A DNA stretch of 64,000 bases from Puffinus mauretanicus (Eukaryota; Chordata; Aves; Procellariiformes; Procellariidae), in the NCBI GenBank assembly GCA_023333565.1, contig JAJKFH010000801.1:248001-312000 (forward strand), in the 5' to 3' direction. The position numbers and the translations under genes are program-made. This document shows positions 1-11,159 of the stretch, piece by piece. The number at the start of each line of letters is the position of its first letter. Position 1 is the stretch's first letter. The notes under the pieces are model-generated. The model ran no database searches. It had not been told where the DNA came from and saw only the letters and a program-made list of their open reading frames with translations.

Positions 1-3000
1 CCTCTGGCAGAGGCCACCTTCAGGTATTTGTATTTCACAACACAACAAAACACCACCTAAAGAGAGTGGACCTTAATGTCAGGTCTATATGGGAGCATGA
101 ATGGGCTCTCATGGCAAAATCAGATGGGGAGCTCCCAGAGCTCTTAGCTCTGATCCCCAGAGATGCTCTTTTCAGTGACAGGATAAATGCCTGTGATTTT
201 AGTAGTCACTATCCCTTCATCAAAAAAACAAACCTGCCTTCTTGGACATTCCAAAGTCATTTTTGAGAATTTTGACACCTGGCAGTCTATTTAGGGATGG
301 TCAAAGTCAAAGTGGACGCATGTCAAGGGCACGTTTTACCCAAGTTTCTCGTTAGAGTGAACAGCAAGCTTATGTTTCCCTTCTGCCACCCTTGTGCTGA
401 AACCTGCCAGGCCCTCTGCACTGCAGAGGCATTTGGTGTTCCCTGCATTTGGGGGCATTTGGTGTTCCCTGCAACTGAACTGGAGAAGGGATACTGGGTC
501 TGTGATACCTCTGGGGTCTGACATTTTGAACAGAGGGATAACAGCCTTTTCTGAGATTATTTAAAAATATACCACTACCAGAAGCAAAAAAGCTTCAGGC
601 TACCCAGCGCAGAAGCCGACAAAAAAGTCAAATATAGAAAAAAATTACTGATTCTGCTTTATGGCCAGAGCCTGTTAAAGAAAAAAAAAACCCACCACAG
701 ACTGCCAAATTGCCAGATAGGTTTTAAATTGTCAGTGGAGTAAATTTGATCAGTGGTCCAGTCTTTCAACACCACCACTGTAAAATCCCTTCTCACAATT
801 TGAACTCGTATGAAAGTTTAATCTGTGAACATCTACTTGCAACCTTGCTGAAATCTCTGCTTGGTTCTGTACACCATCACCTGTATTAGTGCCCCCCTTT
901 CTGAGCCAAGGCACTAATGACTTCCGAACACCATCATAAATTTTTCTACTAGATCTACTAGGTCTGTCACAGTAAGAACAGACAAAACCCAGTTTTAACA
1001 AAACCCTGATCCGTGTGAGGCATCATATCACAAATTTTTATATGGATCATAAAGAATTGTTACTCTATATGTTATTCCACATTTTTATTAGGCAAAATAT
1101 TTTAAACTATATAGACCGTTATTGCAAAAATCTGTAATTGTGTTTCTGTAAATGAGTTTACAGAAAAAAGTGTATAATACAGATCTTTTAGGAAAGTCGG
1201 TAGCCTAAACATGGACTTCTGATAGCATTTGTGTTTCCTCAGTGTATCTGAGACCTCTTCGAGGTTTGGCAGATATGGAAGTGGACCAATGGGAAACTCT
1301 TGTCCTTACAAAGTGGCAGTTACAGAAAGCCATTAATTTCTCCACAGTATCTACATCACCTAAAATAGTTGAGTTACCTGTGTTAGGTGAAATCCACCAT
1401 TTGCTTCTTTGGAAATGCAATTGTAAAAATAGGCAAAAAGTAAGTGTTGGTTATTATTGGCATCAGTAAGAAAGTGAATTAATGGAAAATATTTTAAAGC
1501 TTTCTGGGAAGACTTTAAATTGGATGAGCTTTCTGTTACTTTTAAACACAATGAATATAGAATTGGCATAAGAGAGTGTGTATATAAGGGCAGTAAAAAT
1601 TAAGTTCTAGATTTTTTTTTTCAATTGTTGTGAGCACAGATATCCTTTCTTTATTACTTTAATATTTTTTAATGTTCAGTGGGAAAGCTGCAGGTGCTTG
1701 GTCTAGCATATGTTACTCACATCTCCAATAATTCACCAAAGCACAAGGCATCTGAAGTTAAAGCTGACTGCATTTTTTTCTCTTGTAATAACACTTAAAT
1801 AGGACAATGTCAAGTTCCTGCAACCAAAATGTCTTCCAGAATTATGTTTTGGTAAATTGTTTCTGAGATGGTGTCAGAGTTATGACTTGTTTTCCTGAAA
1901 GATTTCTTGGGATCCTGCAGCATGAAAACAGCTCTGCTATGAACCTTCCTCATGGATACCAGAAGTTGGTCATCTGTTCTTAACTTCATAGCAGCCTTTG
2001 GAGGCAGATGCCTAGGAAGTTGTCTTTCCAAAAAAGTGGGTTTTTTTTAGGAAGGTTGCATGGATGAGTGCCTGAGAGTCCTCATCTTGAGAGAGTTTTC
2101 TGAGTGGAGTCTGTTCATGTTATTTATGATGCTGAACAATAGTAGTGGTGAAAATGGACCAGCCTGTTATCCTATGAACCTTACTGCATATGTTCAGTGC
2201 TGCATACTTGTTGGAAAATAACTGAACTATGGGACAAAATTAAATTACTTATCCGTCAGCTGCTGTAGTTGTTTGTTTTATGTTCCTAACTCAAACCTAG
2301 CCACTGATTGTGGTGTAAAAAGCATCATGGAATTATAATGAAATTTAAGTACATTTTTATTGGGTCATTTTAGTTTAAAAAATGCCCTTATCATGCCTTG
2401 ATCATTTCAGCCATTTTGGAAATATGAAAACATGCATGCAGATTAATGTTTGGTTGCTTTCTGAAGCTTCCGTGTTTGTGAAACTCTAAAGAAAATCAGC
2501 ATTAGTAACCTGTGTGAATGACACGTGATGTAATGAACTTATTCTAGCATGCATAAAAATGGAGCTGGTTTTATGTAAAGAAAAACCTCTAGAAGTAACT
2601 GCCATCTCCAGTCTATTGAAAAAAACCCCATATATTTCAATACATATTCCCATACATATACATACGTAAATAGTTAATACTGAATTAAAAAACCATGTAG
2701 GTTTATGTACTTACACTATACATATGAAGTTGTAAAAGGTAATTGTAAGGAAAGAAAAAGTGAATGCTGAGCAGAAAACTCACTCTGTGGGATGAAATGT
2801 ATGCACTAAAAGTAGAATGAATATTTCAAAACTAATATTGACAGTACTGAAATACAGGTAAGTTCAGAGGTCAGGTAAAATGAGTTGTTTGTTCTACACT
2901 GTCATTCTAAAAGATCATGAAGAAGCTCAAAGCAAAATCTGATAGATGTCTTTTTTTTCTACTACTACCTTTAGCAGGCAATGGTTTACTGAATGCTTTA

Positions 3001-6000
3001 GTAGCAGTCTACTCATCTAAAACAAAATTTATTTCTATTACGATTGCTCAAATGACTTGTCAACACAGTATTTCTAATAAATACTTATTACAGATGTCTT
3101 TCGTACCTGAGACAGTTGTAGTCATTGCAGTTTAAAGTTGTAGGCTGATGGGCATGACCTCTTGCAAAAGCAAATAACAGAAATATCTGTCCTAGGGCAG
3201 AATTTGACCTTTTGACCTTGTGTAGCACAAACAAAATTAAGTAAGGAAAATGAAGTCCAGATCCAAGTTTCCAGGCACATATTGAAAGAATGGTAAATAA
3301 AAATAAACCAGAGAGGATGAAGAGGAAGAAAAAATGATGGAGTTTCAAACTAGTAAAGACTAGCATAATTCAGTGCTATTTTCTCAGTCTTATTACCATA
3401 TTTTATGATGAAGGGGAATTAATTTGCAGTTCATTTTATCTTTTACAAATTGTCATAGAAAATGTGTGGGAATATTAATACTCATCATATTCTATAAATA
3501 GTAGATACCATCTACCTTAGTGACCTTTCCAATGTTCTTAATTTCTACTGGTTAGCCATACCATGTGTCTACCAATTACAACATTACTAACCCATGAAAA
3601 AGTTTTTTTTTTACTATTTTACTTGAATTTTAAAGTGTCAGAAGACTGTGGAAGCTGAAAAGGAAGCACCCTGTTCTCAGTTTAGCTTTAATCTATATTT
3701 GTCACAGAAACAGCTTTAGATGATTAGTCTTGTCCTCTGCTTTATTTCAGTAAACCATATACAGCATCATTCAATTAATATATATTTTTTTCACTCTTGA
3801 ATTTAACTTTATATGTTCTCTATTAACAAGCATAAGTATAAGTCATATTTTGTGTCACCTTTTCTTCTGAAGGTTAATACTAAGCATAAAAGATAATTAC
3901 TGTGTTTTGGTGTTTTAAGTTCATAAGCATTGCTCACGTTCCTGAGACTTGCTTGTTGTATACCAGAGTTTACAAAGCTATATGCATCTGCCTGCAGTCC
4001 TCACAGGAAAGCGATCTTCATTGATAGATCATCACTGCAATCTAGGATGAGTTTTTAATAGGTCCTCATACAAAAAGGCAATAAATGTCCAAGGACTCTC
4101 TTAATAAAATATTTCTTTGTAAATCCAGAGCTGGGCCTCAGCAGAGGGGAAGAAGATGATCATTTTAATCCTCTGTAAATGAGCAAAAATGATTTTTGTA
4201 AAGCTCTTAATCCCAGCAAGCCATTTAACATTTAAAACTTCCTTAAATGTCCCACAGCACTTTCACAACACTTACCCAGAAACAGAATTTTCAGCTCTGC
4301 ATTACTATGAGTCAGAGTCAGTATTTTATTTTCTTAACCATGACCTGACTGGTGGTGGTATGAATTTGTATAGGTTTCACAGAGATTAAAATTTTTTATA
4401 AACCGTATTCAAATGGCATGAACACTGGATTAGGAATCAGATGTTCCTGAGCTCTGTATTGATGATCCATGAAGGGGTAAAAATGGGCTGAAAGAAGGAT
4501 CTTGAGATGAACTCTGTAGCTCGCTCAAGACAGAGATATTTATTTCATCCTTAGCATGTAATAGAATTAAACTGTAATACTCAGAGTCAATCCATCTTCA
4601 GTTGTAGCTGAATTCTGTTACAGATTTTATTATGTTGTAGTATGTTGGAGCATAAGAGATGAGGGAAAAATAAAAATGAACGCTAAACTTGCATGCTCTA
4701 AGCTCTTTTTGTTCTAACAATGGGTCTCACTTGAAAAAAAAGATATCAATTTACATTATCTTCTCTGATCCCGCAATTTATTTCTTTTACCTACCTCATC
4801 CTTATCAGCTTCACCCCATTCTTTATATTATTTCTATTGCCTCCTCATTCTCTTACTACTTTGGAGGTGCCTTTACTTCATAGCCACACCAGAAAGCTGC
4901 ATTTCAGCATTCATACTGCCACAGTTGATCTAATAGAGGTTAGGTCAAAAGGCAAAAAGGTTATTAAAAGGCCTGCTCAATTTTGGAAAGTTTCTGAAAC
5001 AGAGGTCTGTCTGTTTTTTGTGTGCATGTTTTCTTTCCACATTTTCCATTAAATTAATAGATTTCTTTTTATGATTAATGAGGCACTAATTTCCAAGTCT
5101 GATTAGTGAAAAGTCTTTTTCAGCATTAACCACTTTTGTTCCTTCAGCATAATCATTTGCTGAAGATTTTTCTTCTCTTGGAGGAAATAATAATAAAAAA
5201 AGTATGCAGGGCAGTAAATTTCAGACTGGTTTGAATGACATTCTAATATAATAAATTCTTGGTATTCCACCTGTTGACCTTATTGTTTGCTTCTTCCGTC
5301 CAAAAAGAAAAAAGTTTGATGTAATTAGAGTCAAAGATAAAGTTTTGTAATGAAGTAATATGAAGAATTGCAAGCAGATTTGTCACACATTAAATAGTTA
5401 TTGGAAATGTCAGACTTGCTGTGCTAAATCCAGGATTTGAACACGAGTTCCTGAGTAAGCTCTTGAGTTGAAAGAAAGAACTGGGATAACACTTATCGAC
5501 TTCAGAAAAATGTTTTTAAGAAGCATTTTCTTAAATCTTTCTGTCTTTAAATATGTGTCACAAATATGAATACTTTCCGGTTAAACTTATAAGATTTTCC
5601 TTTTATCATGTTTTCTTTTCAAGTCCAACGCAGAAAGCTAACAAGGATGTTTCTTCTAGTGTTGCTTTATATATGAAATTCCTAAAATGCCTCTGAGAAA
5701 AGTATAGTAATTTCAAGCAGACCCTCAAACTTGAAATATTTGAGTAATTTAAAATGAACATATAATTAGGTTCCCAGTTCTACGTGTACTTTGACCTGCA
5801 CATGTGGAATTCTGCAATTTGTGCCTATCATTAATGTCTGGCAGAAATACCATTATTACATGTGGGCAAGTCTTTTCTATTCTTTCTCTGACACAAAATC
5901 AATAGGCAGAATAAAAACAACATAAAGAAAATGTTGAGATTGTTCATTCTGTTAACAGTTCTCCTCAAAACAACTTCAGGAAGTTTCCTCTGAATCAGAT

Positions 6001-8059
6001 CTTAAAATTATCTCACTTATCTTCTGATTTCTGTCAGCTGAGCTGCATTAAATAGACAAAACTGCATGAGATCACACAAAAATGCCTACTAAAGACATTA
6101 ATAAATTTCTGGGAATCAATAGTCACATTTCTTTATTGCTATGATGATATACTATGACATCTCTTCTGTAATAAAAATGTTTTTGAATGTTACAGGCATA
6201 TGTGAAGCTAAAAATGGCAAGAAAACTTAAACTTCTTAGAAGTCCCAATAATATTATTCCTTATATTAATTTTTAACATGTTAATAGTTTTGATCTCAGG
6301 AAAATACATATGCATATACAGTTACCTATTTGATTAAATATTGTTACATTAAAACTTTCCTGTGCAATGGGCATTCATAAGGTCAGCGTACTTAATGTAC
6401 ATAATATTTAGCTTCAAATGGCTTTTTGCAAAATACACCAGGGTGTTGGTCAGTGTCAATTTTTGTTGCAAGGTGGGAAACTCATGTTCTGGACACACCA
6501 TTAAAATTTCAACATGTGCAACCTTTAATTCACTCTGATGAATGTGCATAAGAAGGCATGGCAAAACTGTAAAACTGCAAGGGTTCACTTATGCTATAAG
6601 TACAACCTTGACACTATAAACTCAACCTTGAGCTTGAACCTTAAGTTTCACATACACAAGATGTACACAAAAACTCGCAGACGTGCTGACAGACACTCGT
6701 GCAGTCCCAAAACGCTCGGGTTTTCCTTACCGATGGTCCCAACCTGCTCCCTGACAGGCACATCACTGCGCTGTCCCTTGGGGCAATCCCTGCTCCTCTG
6801 GGTTGTTGCATTCCATTAAGACTAACTCAGATGGTCTTGGTGGTTTCTAAGCAGAGCCTCGGTGACCTTTCTCCAATTTAGTCTAAGCAATCAGGCTGTT
6901 TTACACCATTCAATCATGTTGCTCTGCCTGGGGGTGTGCAAACCTTTCCCTGAAAATGTAGGTCTTGTTTGATTTTTCACAAAGAATAAAAATTTCTATT
7001 TGTTCACTTTTAACTCATTAGTGTACTTTTTATGTTGGGAGGAATTATGATTTGTATGATCTTACATCATGTGTAACCAATGTGTGCACTGAGAGGCTTC
7101 AGTATTCATTCATTTCTTTTCACTCCTCAGACTCAGGGCCTTCATCTCTACAGCTTGAACTTTTTCTCTCATGTTCTATTTACTTTTTTTGCCCATAGCA
7201 GTAAATCAAACACAATGCTTTTCTTCTTCGTAATTGGGATAATCCTGAAAATGCAATCTGAAGATTTTGGTATCCAATTTCTACTTTCCATTTTCCTGTC
7301 AGATATAGCATTTTTTCAAAAACTTTCTTTGCAGTATTCTTTAATTCTCTAACTGATATGTTTATATACATTTATTCAGTTGCAACACAGAGTAGTCACA
7401 TTTTAACATCCCAAGCTAGAGAGGGACTTGTACACAGTGAAGCAGAAATATGATATATTAATGCCAGATTTCTAGGTTTTTCTTCATTCTCTCTGTTCTT
7501 GTCAACATGCTTTGTCAGAGCCTTGTTGGAAAACAGAAATCTGAAATCTATTGTCATGTCCAGACTTGAAACACTTGAAGACTTCTGATGTACTGTATAC
7601 CAAAAATTATTTTGAAGCATTCTCCAATGTGAGCGATTTTCGTCAGTCTAAAAGCTGTGGAAAAAACAACAAAGAACTTTGATAAGACATGCACAAAAAT
7701 CTGAATCCGTTCATTTAAATTAATGTATTTTAACCAAATAATTTAGGACCTCAGTTTATATATGCTAGAAACATGGGAAAACAGAAGATTATGTATGAGA
7801 ACTTTTAAGAAGGAATATATCTGTATCCAATACAAATTCACAGACTTAGGTTCAATGGAAAAACAAATTATCTCAAGATGTATAGAGAAAGGAAAATTAA
7901 AGGAACATCTTTAGTTCCTTGGCACTGTAGGTGCTTCCTTTTTAAGTATTACGCACTTGTTTATTACTTAAATGACAAGTATGAAGAAGCAATTTGAGCT
8001 TTGTCTTCTGCTGCATTTGGTGTACAGATCCCCTTAGTTTGTAAACTATCGTCTTCCTA
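1..8059. other. AT-rich non-coding DNA, no gene seen
   Basis: No open frame here exceeds about 93 codons. None shows a recognisable domain or a convincing splice context. Apart from a short direct repeat near position 430, I see only scattered A/T runs. It reads as intergenic or intronic sequence. Confidence 0.7.
428..473. repeat. 20-bp perfect direct repeat
   Basis: The 20-mer GGCATTTGGTGTTCCCTGCA occurs exactly at 428-447 and again at 454-473, a 26-bp period. The 6 bp between the copies are TTTGGG. The copies are identical, which suggests a recent local duplication. No function is implied. Confidence 0.9.
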
Positions 8060-8127
8060 TTATTTTTATTTTATTTTATTTTATTTTATTTTATTTTATT
8101 TTATTTTATTTTATTTTATTTTATTTT
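8060..8127 (+). repeat. (TTTTA)n pentanucleotide microsatellite
   Basis: About 13 nearly perfect TTTTA units. The repeat creates a short artefactual frame of repeating Phe-Ile-Leu-Phe-Tyr residues, which should not be read as a membrane protein. Confidence 0.97.
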
Positions 8128-8559
8128 TGCTTTCTTTGGAATATCCTGACCAGGAGTCCTTACTCCTCGTTGACATCTATGTCATGGCATTATGACAAAC
8201 TGTTTGTTCCACACTTCTCTTATTATCTCTCCCCTCCCACTGAGAATGACTGTTTAAACTGCAATACATTACTAAATATTTTTATGCTGTTCCCAACCCT
8301 TTTGCAAAGGGGAAAATACATCTAATAATTCAAATTATTGCATAGGAAAGAAAGCACACTTTTGGAAGCCCAGCTTAAGACAGGCTTGAGTTTTCACAAG
8401 TGCTGTAAATTCCCATTTTCTACCACATGTAATGTGTTGTATTGAAGGAGATGCAGTCTCCTCAGAACCCACCCTTTAAAAGATCTTTAACCAATTTTTT
8501 TAAGGATTCACAGTTCAGCCTCTGCTTGCTAGGGAGCTTTTCTTCTCCAGGGGGAAACC
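8128..8559. other. Non-coding flank of the broken provirus
   Basis: AT-rich DNA between the pentanucleotide repeat and the point where retroviral homology is lost. I see no 3' LTR, polypurine tract, RNase H or integrase sequence here, so the provirus is cut off at about 8560 and not continued. Confidence 0.6.
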
Positions 8560-8565
8560 CTCTAA

Positions 8566-8889
8566 CTAACAGCTAGAAATAACGGTGAAAGAGTCCGCAT
8601 GAACTGTCTCCCGTTTAATTTGTCCAAAGGCTTGTCGTTGCTCAGGGCCCCATTTGAAGTCGTTCTTCTTCCTGGTCACGTGATAGAGAGGGCTTACGAT
8701 CAGGCTGTAATCTGGAATATGCATTGTCCAAAAACCCACAACGCCTAAGAAGGCTTGTGTTTCCTTTTTCTTAGTTGGTGGGGACATGGCTGTTATTTTG
8801 TTGATCACATCCATTGGGATCTGACGACGTCCATCTTGCCATTTTATTCCTAAAAACTGGATCTCCTGTGCAGGTCCCTTGACCTTTGT
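8566..8889 (-). pseudogene. pol: Reverse transcriptase thumb-region fragment (pol remnant, third frame segment)
   Basis: The frame continues the RT after a second frameshift located at about 8885-8895. It carries the stretch QAFLGVVGFW typical of the region after the palm in retroviral RTs, then PLYHVTRKK and WGPEQRQAF, matching the thumb and start of the connection. It ends at a stop near 8566. The following minus-strand bases show no RNase H motif. It is the downstream-most recognisable piece of this provirus and cannot encode an active enzyme. Confidence 0.85.
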
Positions 8890-9311
8890 TTTATGGCAAA
8901 GCCGGCCTTCAGAAGGATTTGGACTATTCTCTCCCCTTTCTCAAAAACTTCCTCTGCTGTGTTGCCCCACACGATGATGTCATCAATGTATTGCAGGTGT
9001 TCGGGAGCCTCACCCTGTTCCAGTGCGGTGTGGATCAGTCCATGGCAAATGGTAGGGCTGTGTTTCCACCCCTGGGGCAGTCGGTTCCAGGTGTACTGGA
9101 CGCCCCTCCAAGTGAAAGCAAACTGTGGCCTGCACTCTGCCGCCAAAGGGATTGAGAAGAAGGCATTAGCGATATCAGTTGTGGCGTACCACTTGGCTGC
9201 CTTTGACTCCAGTTCGTATTGGAGTTCTAGCATGTCCGGCACGGCAGCACTCAGTGGCGGCGTGACTTCGTTCAGGCCACAATAGTCTACTGTTAGTCTC
9301 CACTCCTCCAT
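8890..9311 (-). pseudogene. pol: Reverse transcriptase palm/fingers (pol remnant, second frame segment)
   Basis: This frame carries the RT catalytic core. WRLTVDY is near the start, motif A (TDIANAFF) has Asp at residue 46, motif B (LPQGW) is at residues 78-82, and the catalytic YIDD box is at residues 108-111 (genomic 8979-8990). All three catalytic aspartates are therefore still encoded. The segment is offset by one frame from the upstream protease frame and is cut off downstream by a second frameshift near 8890. The first in-frame Met is fortuitous and not a real start. In the family this enzyme copies viral RNA into DNA. Here it is a fossil. Confidence 0.93.
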
Positions 9312-9903
9312 TGGACTTTCGCACTGGCCATATGGGACTGTTAAAGGGTGAGCGAGTCTTGCTGATCACTCCTTGGCTCTCCAGTCGACGAATCAGCTCA
9401 TGGATGGGAATCAGGGAGTCTCGGTTGGTGCGGTATTGCCGCTGGTGCACTGCTGTGGTAGCGATTGGTACCTGCTGTTCTTCAACCCTCAGCAACCCCA
9501 CAACAGAAGGGTCCTCCGAGAGACCAGGCAAGGTGGACAGCTGTTTAATTTCCTCCGTCTCCAGGGCAGCTATACCAAAAGCCCACCGGTACCCTTTTGG
9601 GTCCTTGAAATACCCTCTCCTGAGGTAGTCTATGCCAAGGATGCACGGAGCCTCTGGGCCAGTCACAATGGGGTGCTTCTGCCACTCATTCCCGGTTAGG
9701 CTCACTTCGGCCTCCAACACAGTTAACTCTTGGGATCCCCCTGTCACTCCAGAAATACAAATGGGTTCTGCCCCTTTATAGCTTGATGGCATCAGGGTGC
9801 ACTGTGCACCGGTGTCTACGAGAGCCTTATACTCCTGTGGGTCTGATGTGCCAGGCCATCGAATCCACACAGTCCAGTAAACCCGGTTGTCCCTTTCCTC
9901 CAC
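9312..9903 (-). pseudogene. pro: Retroviral aspartic protease plus RT N-terminus (pro-pol remnant, first frame segment)
   Basis: The frame shows the aspartic protease active-site triad DTG within LVDTGAQC at residues 30-34 (about 9816-9802) and the C-terminal protease motif ILGIDYL at residues 88-94. The RT fingers start at about residue 165, with SPFNSPIWPV. It lies in the same frame as gag, separated by an amber TAG at 9925-9927. Near 9307-9310 one extra base, compared with the coding sense, shifts the frame into the RT palm segment. Protease function in the family is maturation of Gag and Gag-Pol. The start given is simply the first Met and is not biological. Confidence 0.92.
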
Positions 9904-9924
9904 CTGGCTGGAGGCAGGGCCCCT

Positions 9925-10529
9925 CTAGTCCTTGTCATCATATTCGCTATCCACTTCTTGTAAGTATGAGTCAGAAGTCCCTTTATTAAGGTCGGAAGTG
10001 GAATCAGCCCTTCTACTCTGTCTGGGGAGCTGCTCACTGGAGACTGGAGCAGCAGTTTTCCTGGAAGAACCCACTTTTGTGGTTGTTTTTCCTCGTGACT
10101 CACGTACCCGTGCCTGTAGGGCTGAGGTAGATTTTCCATCCCACTTCCTCATGTCCTCTCCGTGGTCACGCAGGTAAAACCACAGGGTGCCCCGGGGTGT
10201 GTACCCACGATGTCTCCTCTCTTGAGCAGAGGGACGCTTGCTCCTAATGGCTGAGACACTGGCCCATACAGGTGGGGAGTAGAATATATCCTCTTTTTGT
10301 TGCTGGACCTCCTGGGACAGTTTCTCCACAGCAGAGACACAGGCCTGTAGGGAGGAAGAAAGAGTTTCTTCATATTGCCGGAGCTGGCCAGCTAATTCAT
10401 CTACCATTTTCCTTCTCTGTCCATTATTACTGCCAATGAGTTGGCATACAACACTGGGTCATATGCACTTGACTTCATCTGGATCTTTGGATAATTGCTT
10501 GTTGTCCAGGTCATCATAAATCACCTTCA
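9925..10529 (-). pseudogene. gag: Gag remnant, N-terminally deleted, ending in an amber stop
   Basis: An open frame of 160 codons (10407-9925) extends further upstream in the same frame to the tRNA-like sequence, interrupted once by TGA at 10459-10461, likely a decayed CGA. The visible product is hydrophilic: a Glu/Gln-rich, probably coiled-coil stretch (ETLSSSLQACVSAVEKLSQ), then a basic, Ser/Arg/Lys-rich part, and an acidic tail. I see no CCHC zinc knuckle. Position and frame, directly before the protease, identify it as gag. The normal leader and N-terminal gag between primer-binding site and this portion are missing. Confidence 0.75.
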
Positions 10530-10605
10530 ACCTGGCTAGCTCAGTTGGTAGAGCATGGGATTCTTAATCCCAGGGTCATAGGTTCATGCCCAATGTTGGG
10601 CACCA
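10530..10605 (+). other. Full tRNA-Lys(CTT)-like sequence with CCA forming an extended primer-binding site
   Basis: On the plus strand these 76 bases fold as a tRNA. The D arm is GCTC/GAGC. The anticodon arm is TGGGA/TCCCA around loop TTCTTAA, with anticodon CTT at 10563-10565. The T arm is ATAGG/CCAAT with one A-A mismatch. Acceptor ends are near 10530 and 10602, with CCA at 10603-10605. Vertebrate tRNA genes do not encode CCA, so this is a reverse-transcribed copy of a mature tRNA. Its 3' 18 bases are the retroviral primer-binding site in viral antisense, placed 10 nt from the LTR end. A normal provirus keeps only those roughly 18 bases. Here the whole tRNA is present and abuts gag. Confidence 0.9.
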
Positions 10606-10615
10606 AAAAGACTCT

Positions 10616-11159
10616 TGTGGTTTAACCCGACAGGCAGCTAAACACCACACTGCTGTTTGCTCACTCCCCTGCAGTGGGATGGGGGAGAGAATCGAAAAAA
10701 AAGGTAAAACTCAGTGGTTGAGATAAAGACAATTTAATAGGACAGAAAAGAAAGGGAAAATAATAATGATAAAAGAATATACAAAACAAGTGATGCGCAA
10801 TGCAATTGCTCACCAGCCGCTGACAGATGCCCAGCCACTTCCCAAGCAGCAGACCCCTGGCCAGCTTTTCCCCTAGTTTATATACTGAGCATGATGTCAT
10901 ATGGTATGGAATATCCCTTTGGTCAGTTGGGGTCAGCTGTCCCGGCTGTGTCCCCTCCCAACTTCTTGTGCACCCCCAGCCCACTCGCTGGTGGTTTGGG
11001 ATGAGGAGCAGGAAAAGGCCTTGACTCTGTGTAAGCACTGCTCAGCAGTAACGAAAACATCCCTGTGTTATCAACATTATTCTCATCCTAAATCCAAAAC
11101 ACAGCACTATACCAGCTACTAGAAAGAAAATGAACTCTATCCCAGCCGAAACCAGGACA
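10616..11159 (-). mobile_element. 5' LTR of the provirus (LTR copy 1)
   Basis: 544 bp, bounded in viral sense by TGTCCTGG at the right edge and ...AACCACA at the left. It aligns through most of its length with the plus-strand solo LTR at 47992. Viral-sense landmarks are a TATA-like TATATAAAC beside a CRE-like TGACATCA (10892-10899) and an ATTAAA-type poly(A) hexamer before the conserved TCTTTATCTCAACC segment. It sits exactly upstream of the primer-binding site. No target-site duplication can be tested because the other end of the provirus is lost. Confidence 0.93.
10892..10899 (-). promoter_or_regulatory. CRE-like site of LTR copy 1
   Basis: In viral sense TGACATCA, one CpG-type transition from the palindromic cAMP-response element TGACGTCA kept intact in the 48-kb LTR. 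It lies just upstream of the TATA-like sequence, the expected place for a core enhancer site. Confidence 0.6.

Larger units (their letters stand above)
8560..11159 (-). mobile_element. Endogenous retrovirus, 5' half (ERVL-like), 3'-truncated
   Basis: Read on the minus strand, the order is 5' LTR (11159-10616), 10-nt spacer, primer-binding site extended to a whole tRNA-Lys-like sequence (10605-10530), gag remnant, protease and reverse transcriptase. Homology stops near 8560. RNase H, integrase and the 3' LTR are absent. The element is defective, with an internal gag stop, two frameshifts in pol, and apparent loss of the leader and N-terminal gag. Assignment to the ERVL-like group rests on LTR appearance, on the protease/RT style, and on the 5-bp duplication at a sister solo LTR. 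A Lys-type primer is not what I would expect of mammalian ERVL, so the class is tentative. Confidence 0.9.

Noticed and set aside
8001..8195. Hydrophobic small membrane protein frame
   Set aside because: Its hydrophobic core is the translated (TTTTA)n microsatellite.
8886..9699. Plus-strand frames of 89-130 codons across the provirus
   Set aside because: They are antisense shadows of the minus-strand protease and RT, whose motifs are unmistakable.
10530..10605. A functional nuclear tRNA-Lys(CTT) gene
   Set aside because: It carries a templated CCA, lies exactly at the retroviral primer-binding position next to the LTR, and has a T-stem mismatch and a disturbed first acceptor pair. A retroviral copy explains all of this.
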